Origin: an uncultured Pseudomonadales bacterium
Lineage (GTDB): Bacteria; Pseudomonadota; Gammaproteobacteria; Pseudomonadales; Azotimanducaceae
Reading direction: 5' to 3'
Assembly: GCA_937775265.1 (NCBI GenBank)
Contig: CALKBV010000006.1
Location: forward strand, 339,639 to 403,638
DNA: 64,000 bases
Shown: positions 17,960 through 25,990 of the stretch, piece after piece
How the letters are laid out: each line of letters starts with the position of its first letter
Numbering within the stretch: the stretch's first letter is position 1
Made by a program: the position numbers and the translations under genes
The notes under the pieces: model-generated
What the model was told of the DNA's origin: nothing
What the model saw: the letters and a program-made list of their open reading frames with translations, nothing else
Database searches by the model: none

Positions 17960-18151
17960 CTAGTTTCTCGCTGCCTGAATATTAACGGCCTTGATTCGAT
18001 CAATATCACCGACTTCCTCTGGCACATAGAAATGTATCTGGTCACTGTTTTCGTCGGCCGCCCAAACCGCTTCGGCGAGAGCACTTTCTGGCATTAGTCG
18101 GTAGGGTCCTTCTTTTAGCAAGCTATCCAGCATGGACTCTTCAAAGAGCAT
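17960..18151 (-). pseudogene. 3' remnant of a second short-chain dehydrogenase
   Basis: The frame encodes a convincing protein C-terminus (LKEGPYRLMPESALAEAVW ... DQIHFYVPEEVGDIDRI) resembling the last 60 residues of NAD(P)-dependent SDRs, but the cofactor-binding and catalytic parts are absent. Going upstream on the minus strand the frame runs into repeat copy B at 18147 and then a stop. I infer that the 5' part was lost by insertion or deletion at the repeat. It could instead be a small independent ORF. Confidence 0.5.
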
Positions 18152-18195
18152 AGGATGGATTAACGCCCTTTTTCAGAGAAATCATCAAGTAAGGT
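18147..18195 (+). repeat. Dispersed repeat, copy B
   Basis: This is the partner of the repeat at 10438-10485, in the same orientation, with about 43 matching positions and one indel; the shared core is CAGAGAAATCAT. It abuts the truncated SDR remnant exactly. No target duplication or transposase is visible. Confidence 0.7.
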
Positions 18196-18311
18196 TTGAT
18201 CGCTTAGGCTACGGCCCGGTAATTGGTATCTTCTTGATGTCTTTCTCCAGGGATAAATAACCATCGCTACTGGCAGGCAGTGAACCTTGGATAATTTTAA
18301 GTCATGAACAT

Positions 18312-18791
18312 CTATTTGGGGTACCAGTAACTCAGGTATTCAGCATAGAGCGCATAATCAGGCTTGCCTTCAACCTCGACCTGGTGAGTGGTCGTCACGA
18401 GTCTTTCTCCATTCCCCTTGTCCACTGCGTTCAGCAGGGACACATGGGATCGAAGTCGAACGCCGTCCCCAATCACCACAGGATTGAGAACCCGTACTTT
18501 ATCAAGGCCATAGTTCAGGGAATAAGCGCCGTCGATGGGGCGCAGACCCGCACTCTCAAAAAAATACGAACATAACGCAATCATGTGGAAGCCATGAATC
18601 AGCGTTCCACCATAGGGCGTGGTCTTTCCATACTCAGGATCGCAGTGTCCAGGCTTAGCCCATCGAGTCACTTCGCCAAAGACATTCACCTGGATCTGGT
18701 CGATGTCGACCCAATCACTGACACCCAGCAATTGACCAATAGAATCTTGGATGTTGCTCAAACGGAACGGCTTACTGTTTGTCTCACTCAA
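18312..18791 (-). CDS. MaoC-like (R)-specific enoyl-CoA hydratase
   Basis: The 159-residue hot-dog-fold hydratase has the family blocks FRLSNIQDSIGQLLGVSDW, HCDPEYGKTTPYGGTLIHGFHMIALCSYF and NYGLDKVRVLNPVVIGDGVRL, as in the NodN/MaoC group. I choose the TTG at 18791 because CAGGAGACCAGCC lies just upstream and it overlaps the stop codon of the preceding frame (TTGAGTGA). A further TTG at 18812 is possible. The preceding frame is the full-length DedA-rhodanese selenoprotein candidate, so the two appear translationally coupled. It hydrates trans-2-enoyl-CoA or a related thioester. Confidence 0.85.
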   Translation of the reverse strand: MSETNSKPFRLSNIQDSIGQLLGVSDWVDIDQIQVNVFGEVTRWAKPGHCDPEYGKTTPYGGTLIHGFHMIALCSYFFESAGLRPIDGAYSLNYGLDKVRVLNPVVIGDGVRLRSHVSLLNAVDKGNGERLVTTTHQVEVEGKPDYALYAEYLSYWYPK

Positions 18792-19740
18792 GGCTGGTCT
18801 CCTGATGTCCAACTATCTCGGTTTCGTAGCCTGCCTTGGTCCAGGCCTCAATACCGCCTTCCATGGGGTAAACTCTGGAAATTCCGAGCCGCTTTAACTT
18901 GAGCGCCACACGGGCGCTCGAGGCTTCGTTAGGTCAGCTGCAGTAAAGGACAATGTCGCTGTCCTTGGGGATACTCCCATTATGTCGATCAATTGACTCC
19001 ATCGGCACACGCAGCGCACCAGGCAACAGATGTGGATACGCATCAAAATCATAGTCATGTCGAAGATCCAGGATGTGGAAATCATCCCCCTCATCGAGGC
19101 GCTGTTGAACGTCTTCAGGTGTTAACCTTCTCATTCGCAGCGAACGTAAAAATCGCTGCTGCGTAACAATCTTGTAGACAAAATACGCGGCGATAATTCC
19201 CGCAAAAAACAGACCTGCAATCAGACCGGCCTCCGCAGCCTTTTGGGCCATCAGTTCAAGCTCAGAATGAAAATAGAACCCGACCAGCGCAATAGATGCG
19301 ACCCACGCCAAGGTACCAATTAGATCAAGAATAAAAAAGACAACGATACTCATTCCCGTAAGACCCGACATTGGCGGCGCGAGGGTCTGCAGACCAGGAA
19401 CAAATTTTGCCAGGACCACTGACAGAGGCCCCAGCTTTTTGAACAGCGCTTCTGTATCTCGGACGCAATAATCTGGTTCAAGCGACAGAATGCAAAGAAG
19501 ATGCAGTACCCGAACGCCACGCAGTCGCCCAAGCCAGAACCAAAACAGATCAATAGGCACTGTTGCTAGTGTGCAGACAACGAAGATTCCCAAAAGACTG
19601 AGTTCTCCCGTACCGGCGAGTGCCCCGGCGGCCAGCAGCAAAGGTAACGTGGGTAAAGGTAATCCCGCCTGATCAAGCGCGATCCAGGCAAACAGCACCA
19701 AGTAGCCATGTTCAATCAGGAACTGCAAACCTTCTGTCAT
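18784..19740 (-). CDS. DedA-rhodanese fusion with in-frame UGA (putative selenoprotein)
   Basis: The full frame is 318 residues if the UGA at 18934-18936 is read as selenocysteine (Sec269); otherwise it stops at 268. Residues 1-200 are a DedA/VTT membrane domain with about five to six helices, beginning MTEGLQFLIEHGYLVLFAW. From about 207 a rhodanese domain follows (LTPEDVQQRLDEGDDFHILDLRHDYD by position), with the catalytic loop LYC-S-(UGA)-PNEASSARVALKL and a normal ending EGGIEAWTKAGYE. Cys267 is the rhodanese Cys and UGA lies two residues later. The 49 codons after the UGA complete the domain and their stop overlaps the MaoC start. Rhodaneses of this DedA-fused type, as I recall them, have Cys at the UGA position. 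Confidence 0.8.
18901..18919 (-). promoter_or_regulatory. Candidate bacterial SECIS element 1
   Basis: On the mRNA strand GAGCGCC pairs perfectly with GGCGCTC around the loop CGTGT. The loop starts at the 22nd nucleotide after the UGA and has G at its second position. These features fit the known bacterial SECIS pattern (apical loop roughly 16-37 nt downstream, G in the first two loop positions). It lies inside the coding sequence, as bacterial SECIS elements do. Confidence 0.65.
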
Positions 19741-19921
19741 TTGAATAAACCTTCCATCCCGACCAATGCTACCCTGACTGGGGGCGCAATCAAGTCATCC
19801 ATGGCCAGACTTGCTCGTGATGATAAAGATGACAGTTTTAATGATAATAGTGACTCTATCGGCAAACCGTGTTTATCTTTGCCGGTGTCCATATCCTCGC
19901 CCCTAAGTTGGAACCCTTTCA

Positions 19922-21136
19922 TTGTTTGAACCACAATCTGAAGCCTTCGCGCTTAACCCGTACAAGTTCTACGCAGACCTTCGTCAGCTGGATGAACCCT
20001 ATTTTTATGAAGGCGCACAGGCCTATTTGTTATCGCGTTATGTTGACGTGGAGGGCGCCGCTCGAAACCCGACCCTGGTCAGGTCGCTTGACGCATTTAT
20101 GGACCCGAACTATGTGAAAGCACAACAGCGAGCAAGAGGTTGGCACGACATGCCCAACCATGAGCGGTTTGTACAATTCAGCCTGCTGGAACGCGATGGC
20201 GCCACACATTTTCGCCTTCGAGTCATCGTCCTTCGCGCGTTATCGCGGCGTTTCATAGAACAACAGCGCGGGATGATCGAAACTTACGTAGACCGTTTAC
20301 TCGATCAATTGCTGCAACAAAAAGAGTTTGATTTTGTTGCAGACCTCGCCTCGCATGTGCCTGGTCACATCATCGGTCACTTGCTTGGCGTTCCCGATAA
20401 AGACTGCCCACAGTTAAGAATATGGTCAGAAAATATCGTGCAATTTTTTGATGTTGGGCGCACACAGGCACACAAAATACTCGCAGAAAATGCCACTACT
20501 GAGTTCTACTTCTATTTGTCTGACCTCATTACAGAACGAAGGAAGAAACCTCAAGAGGACCTAATTAGCTCACTCGTCGCGGCTCAGGATGCTGGTGAAA
20601 TGAGCGAGTCAGAACTCATCTCAACCTGCATGCTCATTCTCGCCGCGGGTCACGGATCGACAATTGACGTTCTCGGAAGCGGCATGCACACACTGGTGTC
20701 TTATCCCGAACAAATGCGCCTGCTGCGCCAGGAACCAGGACACATCCAGATGGCGGTGCAGGAAATGTTCCGTTTTGAGTCACCCCTGCCTTTCTTCCAT
20801 CGCTACGCCAGCGAAGCACTTGTCTTAAATGGGCAGCACTATCCCAAGGGCACAAAATTCGGTTTGTTGTATGGCTCAGCGAACAGGGACCCGAATCAGT
20901 TCCCCGATGCTGATACGTTTGATATCACCCGCAACCCGAACCGCCATGTCGCATTCGGCCGGGGAGCTCATCTTTGCCTGGGCAACCATCTGTCACGGCT
21001 TGATATGGAAGTGATATTTCTGAGCATCCTGAGAAGAACCAGACATATCGAGCTCTCAGATCCCGAACCCGCCTATAAAAAGAGTCTGTCTGCGCGCGGC
21101 CCGGAATCATTGCGCGTGACGTTAACACCGAAGTAG
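19922..21136 (+). CDS. Cytochrome P450
   Basis: This 404-residue soluble bacterial P450 has the I-helix AAGHGSTIDVLG (a Ser-Thr variant of the usual Thr-Thr), the ExxR in VQEMFRFESP and the haem loop FGRGAHLCLG with its Cys ligand. The start is a TTG, and the open frame begins there. It is divergent from the DedA-rhodanese gene across 181 nt. No ferredoxin or reductase gene is adjacent, so electrons must come from elsewhere. The substrate cannot be read; neighbours suggest a hydrocarbon, terpenoid or steroid-like compound. Confidence 0.93.
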   Translation: MFEPQSEAFALNPYKFYADLRQLDEPYFYEGAQAYLLSRYVDVEGAARNPTLVRSLDAFMDPNYVKAQQRARGWHDMPNHERFVQFSLLERDGATHFRLRVIVLRALSRRFIEQQRGMIETYVDRLLDQLLQQKEFDFVADLASHVPGHIIGHLLGVPDKDCPQLRIWSENIVQFFDVGRTQAHKILAENATTEFYFYLSDLITERRKKPQEDLISSLVAAQDAGEMSESELISTCMLILAAGHGSTIDVLGSGMHTLVSYPEQMRLLRQEPGHIQMAVQEMFRFESPLPFFHRYASEALVLNGQHYPKGTKFGLLYGSANRDPNQFPDADTFDITRNPNRHVAFGRGAHLCLGNHLSRLDMEVIFLSILRRTRHIELSDPEPAYKKSLSARGPESLRVTLTPK

Positions 21137-21204
21137 GTATTTTTGACGTCGACTACATTTTTTGAAACACTCAAGGTTCGAGTTTTCAGCCACAGGTAAA
21201 GCAC

Positions 21205-21756
21205 ATGCTATATCCGATCTTTCAGCACGCCTATTTTGTAAACGATGTCGAAGAAGCCGCCCACAAATGGAACCGCCTATACGGTGCAGGTCCGTTCGTC
21301 ATAGTGCCGCATCACAAGACAGACAAGTTTCAGTTTCGTGATACGCCCCAAGAGGCCGATGTTTCTTATGGCTTCGGATATCTGGGCAGCAACCAGATTC
21401 AGTTTATTGCTCAGCACGATGAAACGCCGTCCATCTACAGGGATATGTATCAAAAAGGTGAAGAAGGGTTCCACCATGTTGGATGCATGGTTAATGACTT
21501 CGCCGCCGCCCGGCAGAGAATGCTGGACCTGGGGTTTGTGAACGCCTGTGAACTATGGGCCGACAATGTTAACGCGGCCTATTTTGATACTCGTGAGGTG
21601 AATGGCGGGTTCACTGAGATTCACGGGGACCCGGTTCACATTCTGGCCTCATTCGCGACATGGAAGCGTGCCCACGATAACCTGAAACCCGACGACAGCC
21701 CGATTATGGATATGTCAGCACCTTTCCCGGAAGGTCGAGACCCAGACTATCTTTAG
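21205..21756 (+). CDS. VOC/glyoxalase-like domain protein
   Basis: The 183-residue protein has a vicinal-oxygen-chelate fold. Likely metal ligands are His8 (FQHAYFV), the His pair in FHHVGCMV and the Glu in GGFTEIHGD. Members include glyoxalases, epimerases and dioxygenases; this one resembles single-domain proteins often found beside P450 and acyl-CoA genes. It lies 68 nt after the P450 on the same strand and is probably cotranscribed. The specific reaction is unknown. Confidence 0.82.
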   Translation: MLYPIFQHAYFVNDVEEAAHKWNRLYGAGPFVIVPHHKTDKFQFRDTPQEADVSYGFGYLGSNQIQFIAQHDETPSIYRDMYQKGEEGFHHVGCMVNDFAAARQRMLDLGFVNACELWADNVNAAYFDTREVNGGFTEIHGDPVHILASFATWKRAHDNLKPDDSPIMDMSAPFPEGRDPDYL

Positions 21757-21799
21757 AGAAGTAAATCTTTAAACAAAAGGTGAATTAGAAAACCTATAT

Positions 21800-21824
21800 C
21801 GGGAATGTCGCTACGACATTCCCG
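21800..21824 (-). terminator. 11-bp hairpin with the stop codon in its loop
   Basis: CGGGAATGTCG and CGACATTCCCG are exact reverse complements around a 3-nt loop that is the TAG stop of the redox-protein gene (21811-21813). On the minus strand it is followed by ATATAGGTTTTCT, a weak U-tract. It is a probable 3' end of the RND-redox operon. Confidence 0.6.
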
Positions 21825-22926
21825 GCATATCGACTGCCTTGTAATACTCTTTGTCGCCAAGGGACATGACCTTGCCCCAAAAAGCTTCGCCCGCGGCAAT
21901 ACCTGTGTCCATCTTTTCACTGGTCTGGCGAAAGATATTCCAGGAGTAAGGATGCAGGTCGCGGCATTCCGAAAACACCTCATTGGCTTCATCTTTACGC
22001 CCGTTTTGTAGCAAGTATTGGCCTAGCTGAAATTTGGTGTGCGCCATCGCCATATCGTCAGTCATGGTTTCGACATGATCTCTAGCCGCATCGGGCTCGA
22101 AGGCATAGGGGCTTCCCTTGCCGTTAATTGCCCAGTCCTTTACGGCGGCCGTATAAGTCGCCTTAGCCGCAGCGGCTCTTTCCATCGCCTCGGGCTTGAA
22201 ACCCATGATTTCCATATCGAACTCACGGAGGATATCAATGGACCCACCGCTTTCCGTCGGGCGAACAATTTTCCCATCCTCATCGATCCAGACAGCCTGG
22301 GGAACGTTAACCATACTGTAGAGAGACGAGAGCTGGTGATTTTTATCAATCAAGGTAACGAAGGTCGGAGACGCTTCATCGACCCAGGGTTGCGCCGCTT
22401 CAATCTCTGCATCCATTGCAACCGAAACAATTATGAAATCCTGGTTTTTTACTTCTTCAAACAGTGCCTGCCAACCTGACAGATCATGACGACATCCTCA
22501 CCACGAGGCCCAGGTAATGAGCAACACCCGCTTGCGCCGAAAGTCGGTCAGCGAATGTAACTTGCCATTAAAATCCGGCAACGAAAAATCTGGCGCTTCC
22601 AAACTCAGCATCGCTTCATTTCGATCGTTAGCGGCTTCACCAAGTGACCAGACATCACCATCGTTACTGACTGCAGAAGGTTTGCCCATCAACTGCCAAA
22701 CTTCAGACAGGTTAACCCTGCCATCAGCCATGAGCCCTTCTGACTTACTCGCCGGAACAGGCACACAGACTTCATCCTTGCAAAAGCCCTCAGTCTTGAG
22801 CGCCCATCCGGTGGCAGTCGTCATCTCATCCTGGCTGACCCAGAGCGCAGAACCCGCGGCGCCCTGCAGCACTGTCACATTGTTTTCGTTAAGAATAGTA
22901 ACCATCGTCATTGTTTCCTTCACCAT
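21811..22926 (-). CDS. ResA-like thioredoxin-fold protein with WAxxUGC motif (putative selenoprotein)
   Basis: Reading the UGA at 22498-22500 as selenocysteine gives a continuous 371-residue protein; standard translation gives a 142-residue stub and a separate downstream frame. The redoxin domain starts near residue 108 (LEAPDFSLPDFNGKLHSLTDF) and reaches LLITWASW-(UGA)-GCRHDLSGWQALFEEV, so Sec143 precedes Gly144-Cys145. This matches the WAxxUGC motif I recall from a named selenoprotein family. The thioredoxin fold continues with VNVPQAVWIDEDGKIV, then a helical C-terminal region. The first ATG lies one nt after the RND permease stop, but AAGGAAACAATG suggests initiation a few codons later. 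Confidence 0.82.
22467..22483 (-). promoter_or_regulatory. Candidate bacterial SECIS element 2
   Basis: On the mRNA strand TCTGTC pairs with GGCAGG (two G-U pairs) around the loop AGGTT. The loop begins 21 nt after the UGA and has G at positions 2 and 3. The AGGU-type loop resembles the E. coli formate dehydrogenase SECIS loop. Stem strength is moderate. Confidence 0.55.
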
Positions 22927-22927
22927 T

Positions 22928-25900
22928 TCACGAGTTTAGCACCGGTTGCTCAGCCATCGCGTCTTCACTGCTCGCTGCTACCGGGTCTTTGCCCAGTACC
23001 AGATAGAAAGTCGGTAGTACGAAAAGGGTGAACAACGTACCTACACTCATACCGGCTGCGATCATCAACCCAATAGCGAACCTGGAGTTAGCCCCGGCAC
23101 CAAATGCCAGAACCAGCGGCAAAACGCCAAGCACGGTTGCAACGGTCGTCATTAAAATAGGCCGCAACCTGAGCGCGGCTGCCTTGAGTACCGCCGCTTT
23201 TCGGTCATAGCCCTCTACAACCAGGCGATTGGCAAAGTCTACAATCAGGATCCCATGTTTGCTGATCAGGCCAATCAGCGTCAGCAATCCCACCTGGGTA
23301 TAGATATTAAGTGTGGCTAGCCCAAGGGCCAGCGGAACGATCGCGCCAAATACTGATAGCGGCACACTGATCAACACGATAAGCGGATCGCGAAAGCTGT
23401 TGAACTGCGCCGCAAGAACCAGGTAGATAAACACCAGAGATGTCGCAAATAGCAGCAGAAATCCCTGGGATTCCTGTATGAATCGCCTAGACGCACCCTG
23501 ATAACCGACACGAAATCCCGTGGGCGCCACTTCATATAGCGCCTGCTCCAAAAACTCCAAGCTGTCTCCCAGCGTATTCGGCGGCAGCACAAATCCCTGG
23601 ATCGTCGCACTATTTAATTGTTGGAACTGTTTGAGTGAATTCGGCTCTACCTTCTGACCAAGCGTGACCACAGTACTCAGCGGCACAAGGGACTCTCCAG
23701 TGGTGCGCACGTAGTATCGCTCCAACCATTCTTTGGTGAGGCGAAACCCTCTATCCGCCTGGGGAATAACCTTGTAGCTACGCCCTTCCATAGTGAACCG
23801 GTTCGTTTCCGCTTCACCGAGCATGATCTGCAACGTCTGCCCAATATCTTCCATGGAGATACCCAACCGGGCCGCCAGTTCACGATCAATGCGAACCGTG
23901 ATTTCAGGCCTGGAGTAGCGCAAATCCTTGGTAACGAAAGCGAATATGCCTGACTGCCTCGCTTTCTGTAAAACTTCTTCTGAAACCCGGTCAAGCTCCT
24001 TGTAGTCGGCATTGGACGAAATCACAAACTGCAATGGCAGGCCTGAGTCCGCACCAGGCAGCCCCCCTGCCGCAAAGGTAAAAATCTCTAAGCCACTGAT
24101 TTTGTCGTACTTAGCCTGGATTTCCTGGCGAATTTCTTCCAGCGAGCGTTCCCGCTCCGACCATGGCACCAACTCAAGGCCCCCGAATACGCTGGTGGGC
24201 GCATTAACCTGCCAGGAATGGCTCACCTCGGGCACTGTTCTCCAGGCATCAACCATCTGGTCCAGAAAATAAGTCGTGTATTCAAGGCTGCTGTAGTCCG
24301 GAGGAGTGGCAATCGCAAATATACTGCCGCTATCTTCGTCGGGTGCCAGCTCTTTCTGGGCCAGCTGGTAAAATATTGGCAGGCTGCAGAAAATCACTAC
24401 TGCGAACAACATGACCGCGCCGCGATTGTTCAAACACATTCCAAGTACCCGTTCATACTGCTGGTGCAGCAGGTCAAACTTCCGATCAAGCCAGTTAGCG
24501 ATTTCCCCCTGGTGATCGTGGTCAACCAACAGATAGGCGCACATCATCGGGCTAAGCACCAGTGCGATAACACCAGAAATTACCACAGCCCCAGCCAGAG
24601 TAAGGGCGAACTCACTGAACAGCACACCCGTCAGCCCTCCAAGGAACCCAATTGGCAGATACACTGCCACCAGCGTCAGGGTCATCGCTATGACGGGCAG
24701 AGCAACTTCCCTTGCGCCAATTAAAGCCGCCTCTCTCGGCTGTTTACCTTCTTCGATATGCCGATGTACGTTTTCCACAACGACGATCGCGTCGTCCACC
24801 ACCAGACCAATCGCAATCACCATTGCCAGTAAGGTCAGGAGATTAATTGAGAAACCCATTAACCAGACCAGGAACAAGACTGTTATTAACGACAGCGGAA
24901 TGGCGACAATCGGGATAGCAACGACTCGCATTGAACCCAGAAACAAAAGGATGACCAGCACAACAATGATGGACGCCTCGATTAACGTCTTTCCGACTTC
25001 CTCAAGCCCCTCGCGAATGGATATCGACAGATCGGAATCCAGGAAGATGGTCATGTCTGCGGGAAGTTGTGTTTCGATTTCCTTTACTTTGCTTTTTACT
25101 CTAGCGGCCACCTCGAGCGGGTTGGCACCCGGCGCTTCTGTTATCGCAATGAAGACCGCTTCCTTACCACTAGAATAAGCCGCCGACTCATAGGTATCAC
25201 TCGCCAGTTCAACTTCTGCGACATCACCCAACCGAACCCGTTTGTCACCCTCCTGGCGAACGACAATCTCTGCAAATTTCTCCGGATCCTGTACATCGGT
25301 TTGCGCATCTACGCTCGTCCGTACGAGTTCACCCCGGGTCGTCCCGGCAGCGGAAATATAATTCTCCCTTCTAACAGCGTCGTTAACGTCTCGCGCAGTC
25401 ACACCATAAGCGGCCATTTTCGCCGGGTTCAGCCATAGTCGAACGGCAAAAACACCGCCACTCAATATGCGAGCTTCACCCACCCCTTCTATAGTACTCA
25501 GGACTGGTTGAATCGTACGCATCGCATAGTCTGTCGTTTGCTGAACCGACATCTGGTCACTTAAAAAGGCAAGATACATCATGCCGTCGCCACCAGTTCT
25601 ATTGCTGACGACCGGGTCCTCAACTTCTCGCGGTAATTCAAACCGGGCTTCGTTAATCTTGGTAATAACCTCTGTGAGCACATCCGTAGAGTTTTCACCA
25701 AGGCGGACATAAACATTTATCTGCGACAAGCCGGGATTACTTTCCGACGTCACATAATCCACACCTTTGGCCGCTGCGATTCGTCGCTGCAAAGGCGTTG
25801 TCACGAAACCCTGCACCGTTCGTGCACTCGCACCCGGGTAGATTGCCTGCACGAAAATCTGGCTTTTTTCCACTTCGGGATACTCACGAAGGGACAATTG

Positions 25901-25990
25901 TGTCCCAGCCTGTATACCGACCAGCAACATCACCGCGGCAATCACAATGGCGAGCACAGGGCGTTGAATGAAAATGTCAGTGAATTTCAT
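22928..25990 (-). CDS. RND efflux pump permease
   Basis: The 1020-residue AcrB-type inner-membrane proton antiporter begins MKFTDIFIQRPVLAIVIAAVML and has the TM4 proton-relay block LLAMVIAIGLVVDDAIVVVENVHRHIEEG with paired Asp residues. Two large periplasmic loops and twelve membrane segments are discernible. The length matches the hydrophobe/amphiphile efflux family. It overlaps the adaptor gene by 14 nt and is followed 1 nt later by the redox-protein gene, so the three form one operon. No outer-membrane channel gene is adjacent. Substrates are unknown; drugs or hydrophobic metabolites are plausible. Confidence 0.95.
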   Translation of the reverse strand: MKFTDIFIQRPVLAIVIAAVMLLVGIQAGTQLSLREYPEVEKSQIFVQAIYPGASARTVQGFVTTPLQRRIAAAKGVDYVTSESNPGLSQINVYVRLGENSTDVLTEVITKINEARFELPREVEDPVVSNRTGGDGMMYLAFLSDQMSVQQTTDYAMRTIQPVLSTIEGVGEARILSGGVFAVRLWLNPAKMAAYGVTARDVNDAVRRENYISAAGTTRGELVRTSVDAQTDVQDPEKFAEIVVRQEGDKRVRLGDVAEVELASDTYESAAYSSGKEAVFIAITEAPGANPLEVAARVKSKVKEIETQLPADMTIFLDSDLSISIREGLEEVGKTLIEASIIVVLVILLFLGSMRVVAIPIVAIPLSLITVLFLVWLMGFSINLLTLLAMVIAIGLVVDDAIVVVENVHRHIEEGKQPREAALIGAREVALPVIAMTLTLVAVYLPIGFLGGLTGVLFSEFALTLAGAVVISGVIALVLSPMMCAYLLVDHDHQGEIANWLDRKFDLLHQQYERVLGMCLNNRGAVMLFAVVIFCSLPIFYQLAQKELAPDEDSGSIFAIATPPDYSSLEYTTYFLDQMVDAWRTVPEVSHSWQVNAPTSVFGGLELVPWSERERSLEEIRQEIQAKYDKISGLEIFTFAAGGLPGADSGLPLQFVISSNADYKELDRVSEEVLQKARQSGIFAFVTKDLRYSRPEITVRIDRELAARLGISMEDIGQTLQIMLGEAETNRFTMEGRSYKVIPQADRGFRLTKEWLERYYVRTTGESLVPLSTVVTLGQKVEPNSLKQFQQLNSATIQGFVLPPNTLGDSLEFLEQALYEVAPTGFRVGYQGASRRFIQESQGFLLLFATSLVFIYLVLAAQFNSFRDPLIVLISVPLSVFGAIVPLALGLATLNIYTQVGLLTLIGLISKHGILIVDFANRLVVEGYDRKAAVLKAAALRLRPILMTTVATVLGVLPLVLAFGAGANSRFAIGLMIAAGMSVGTLFTLFVLPTFYLVLGKDPVAASSEDAMAEQPVLNS

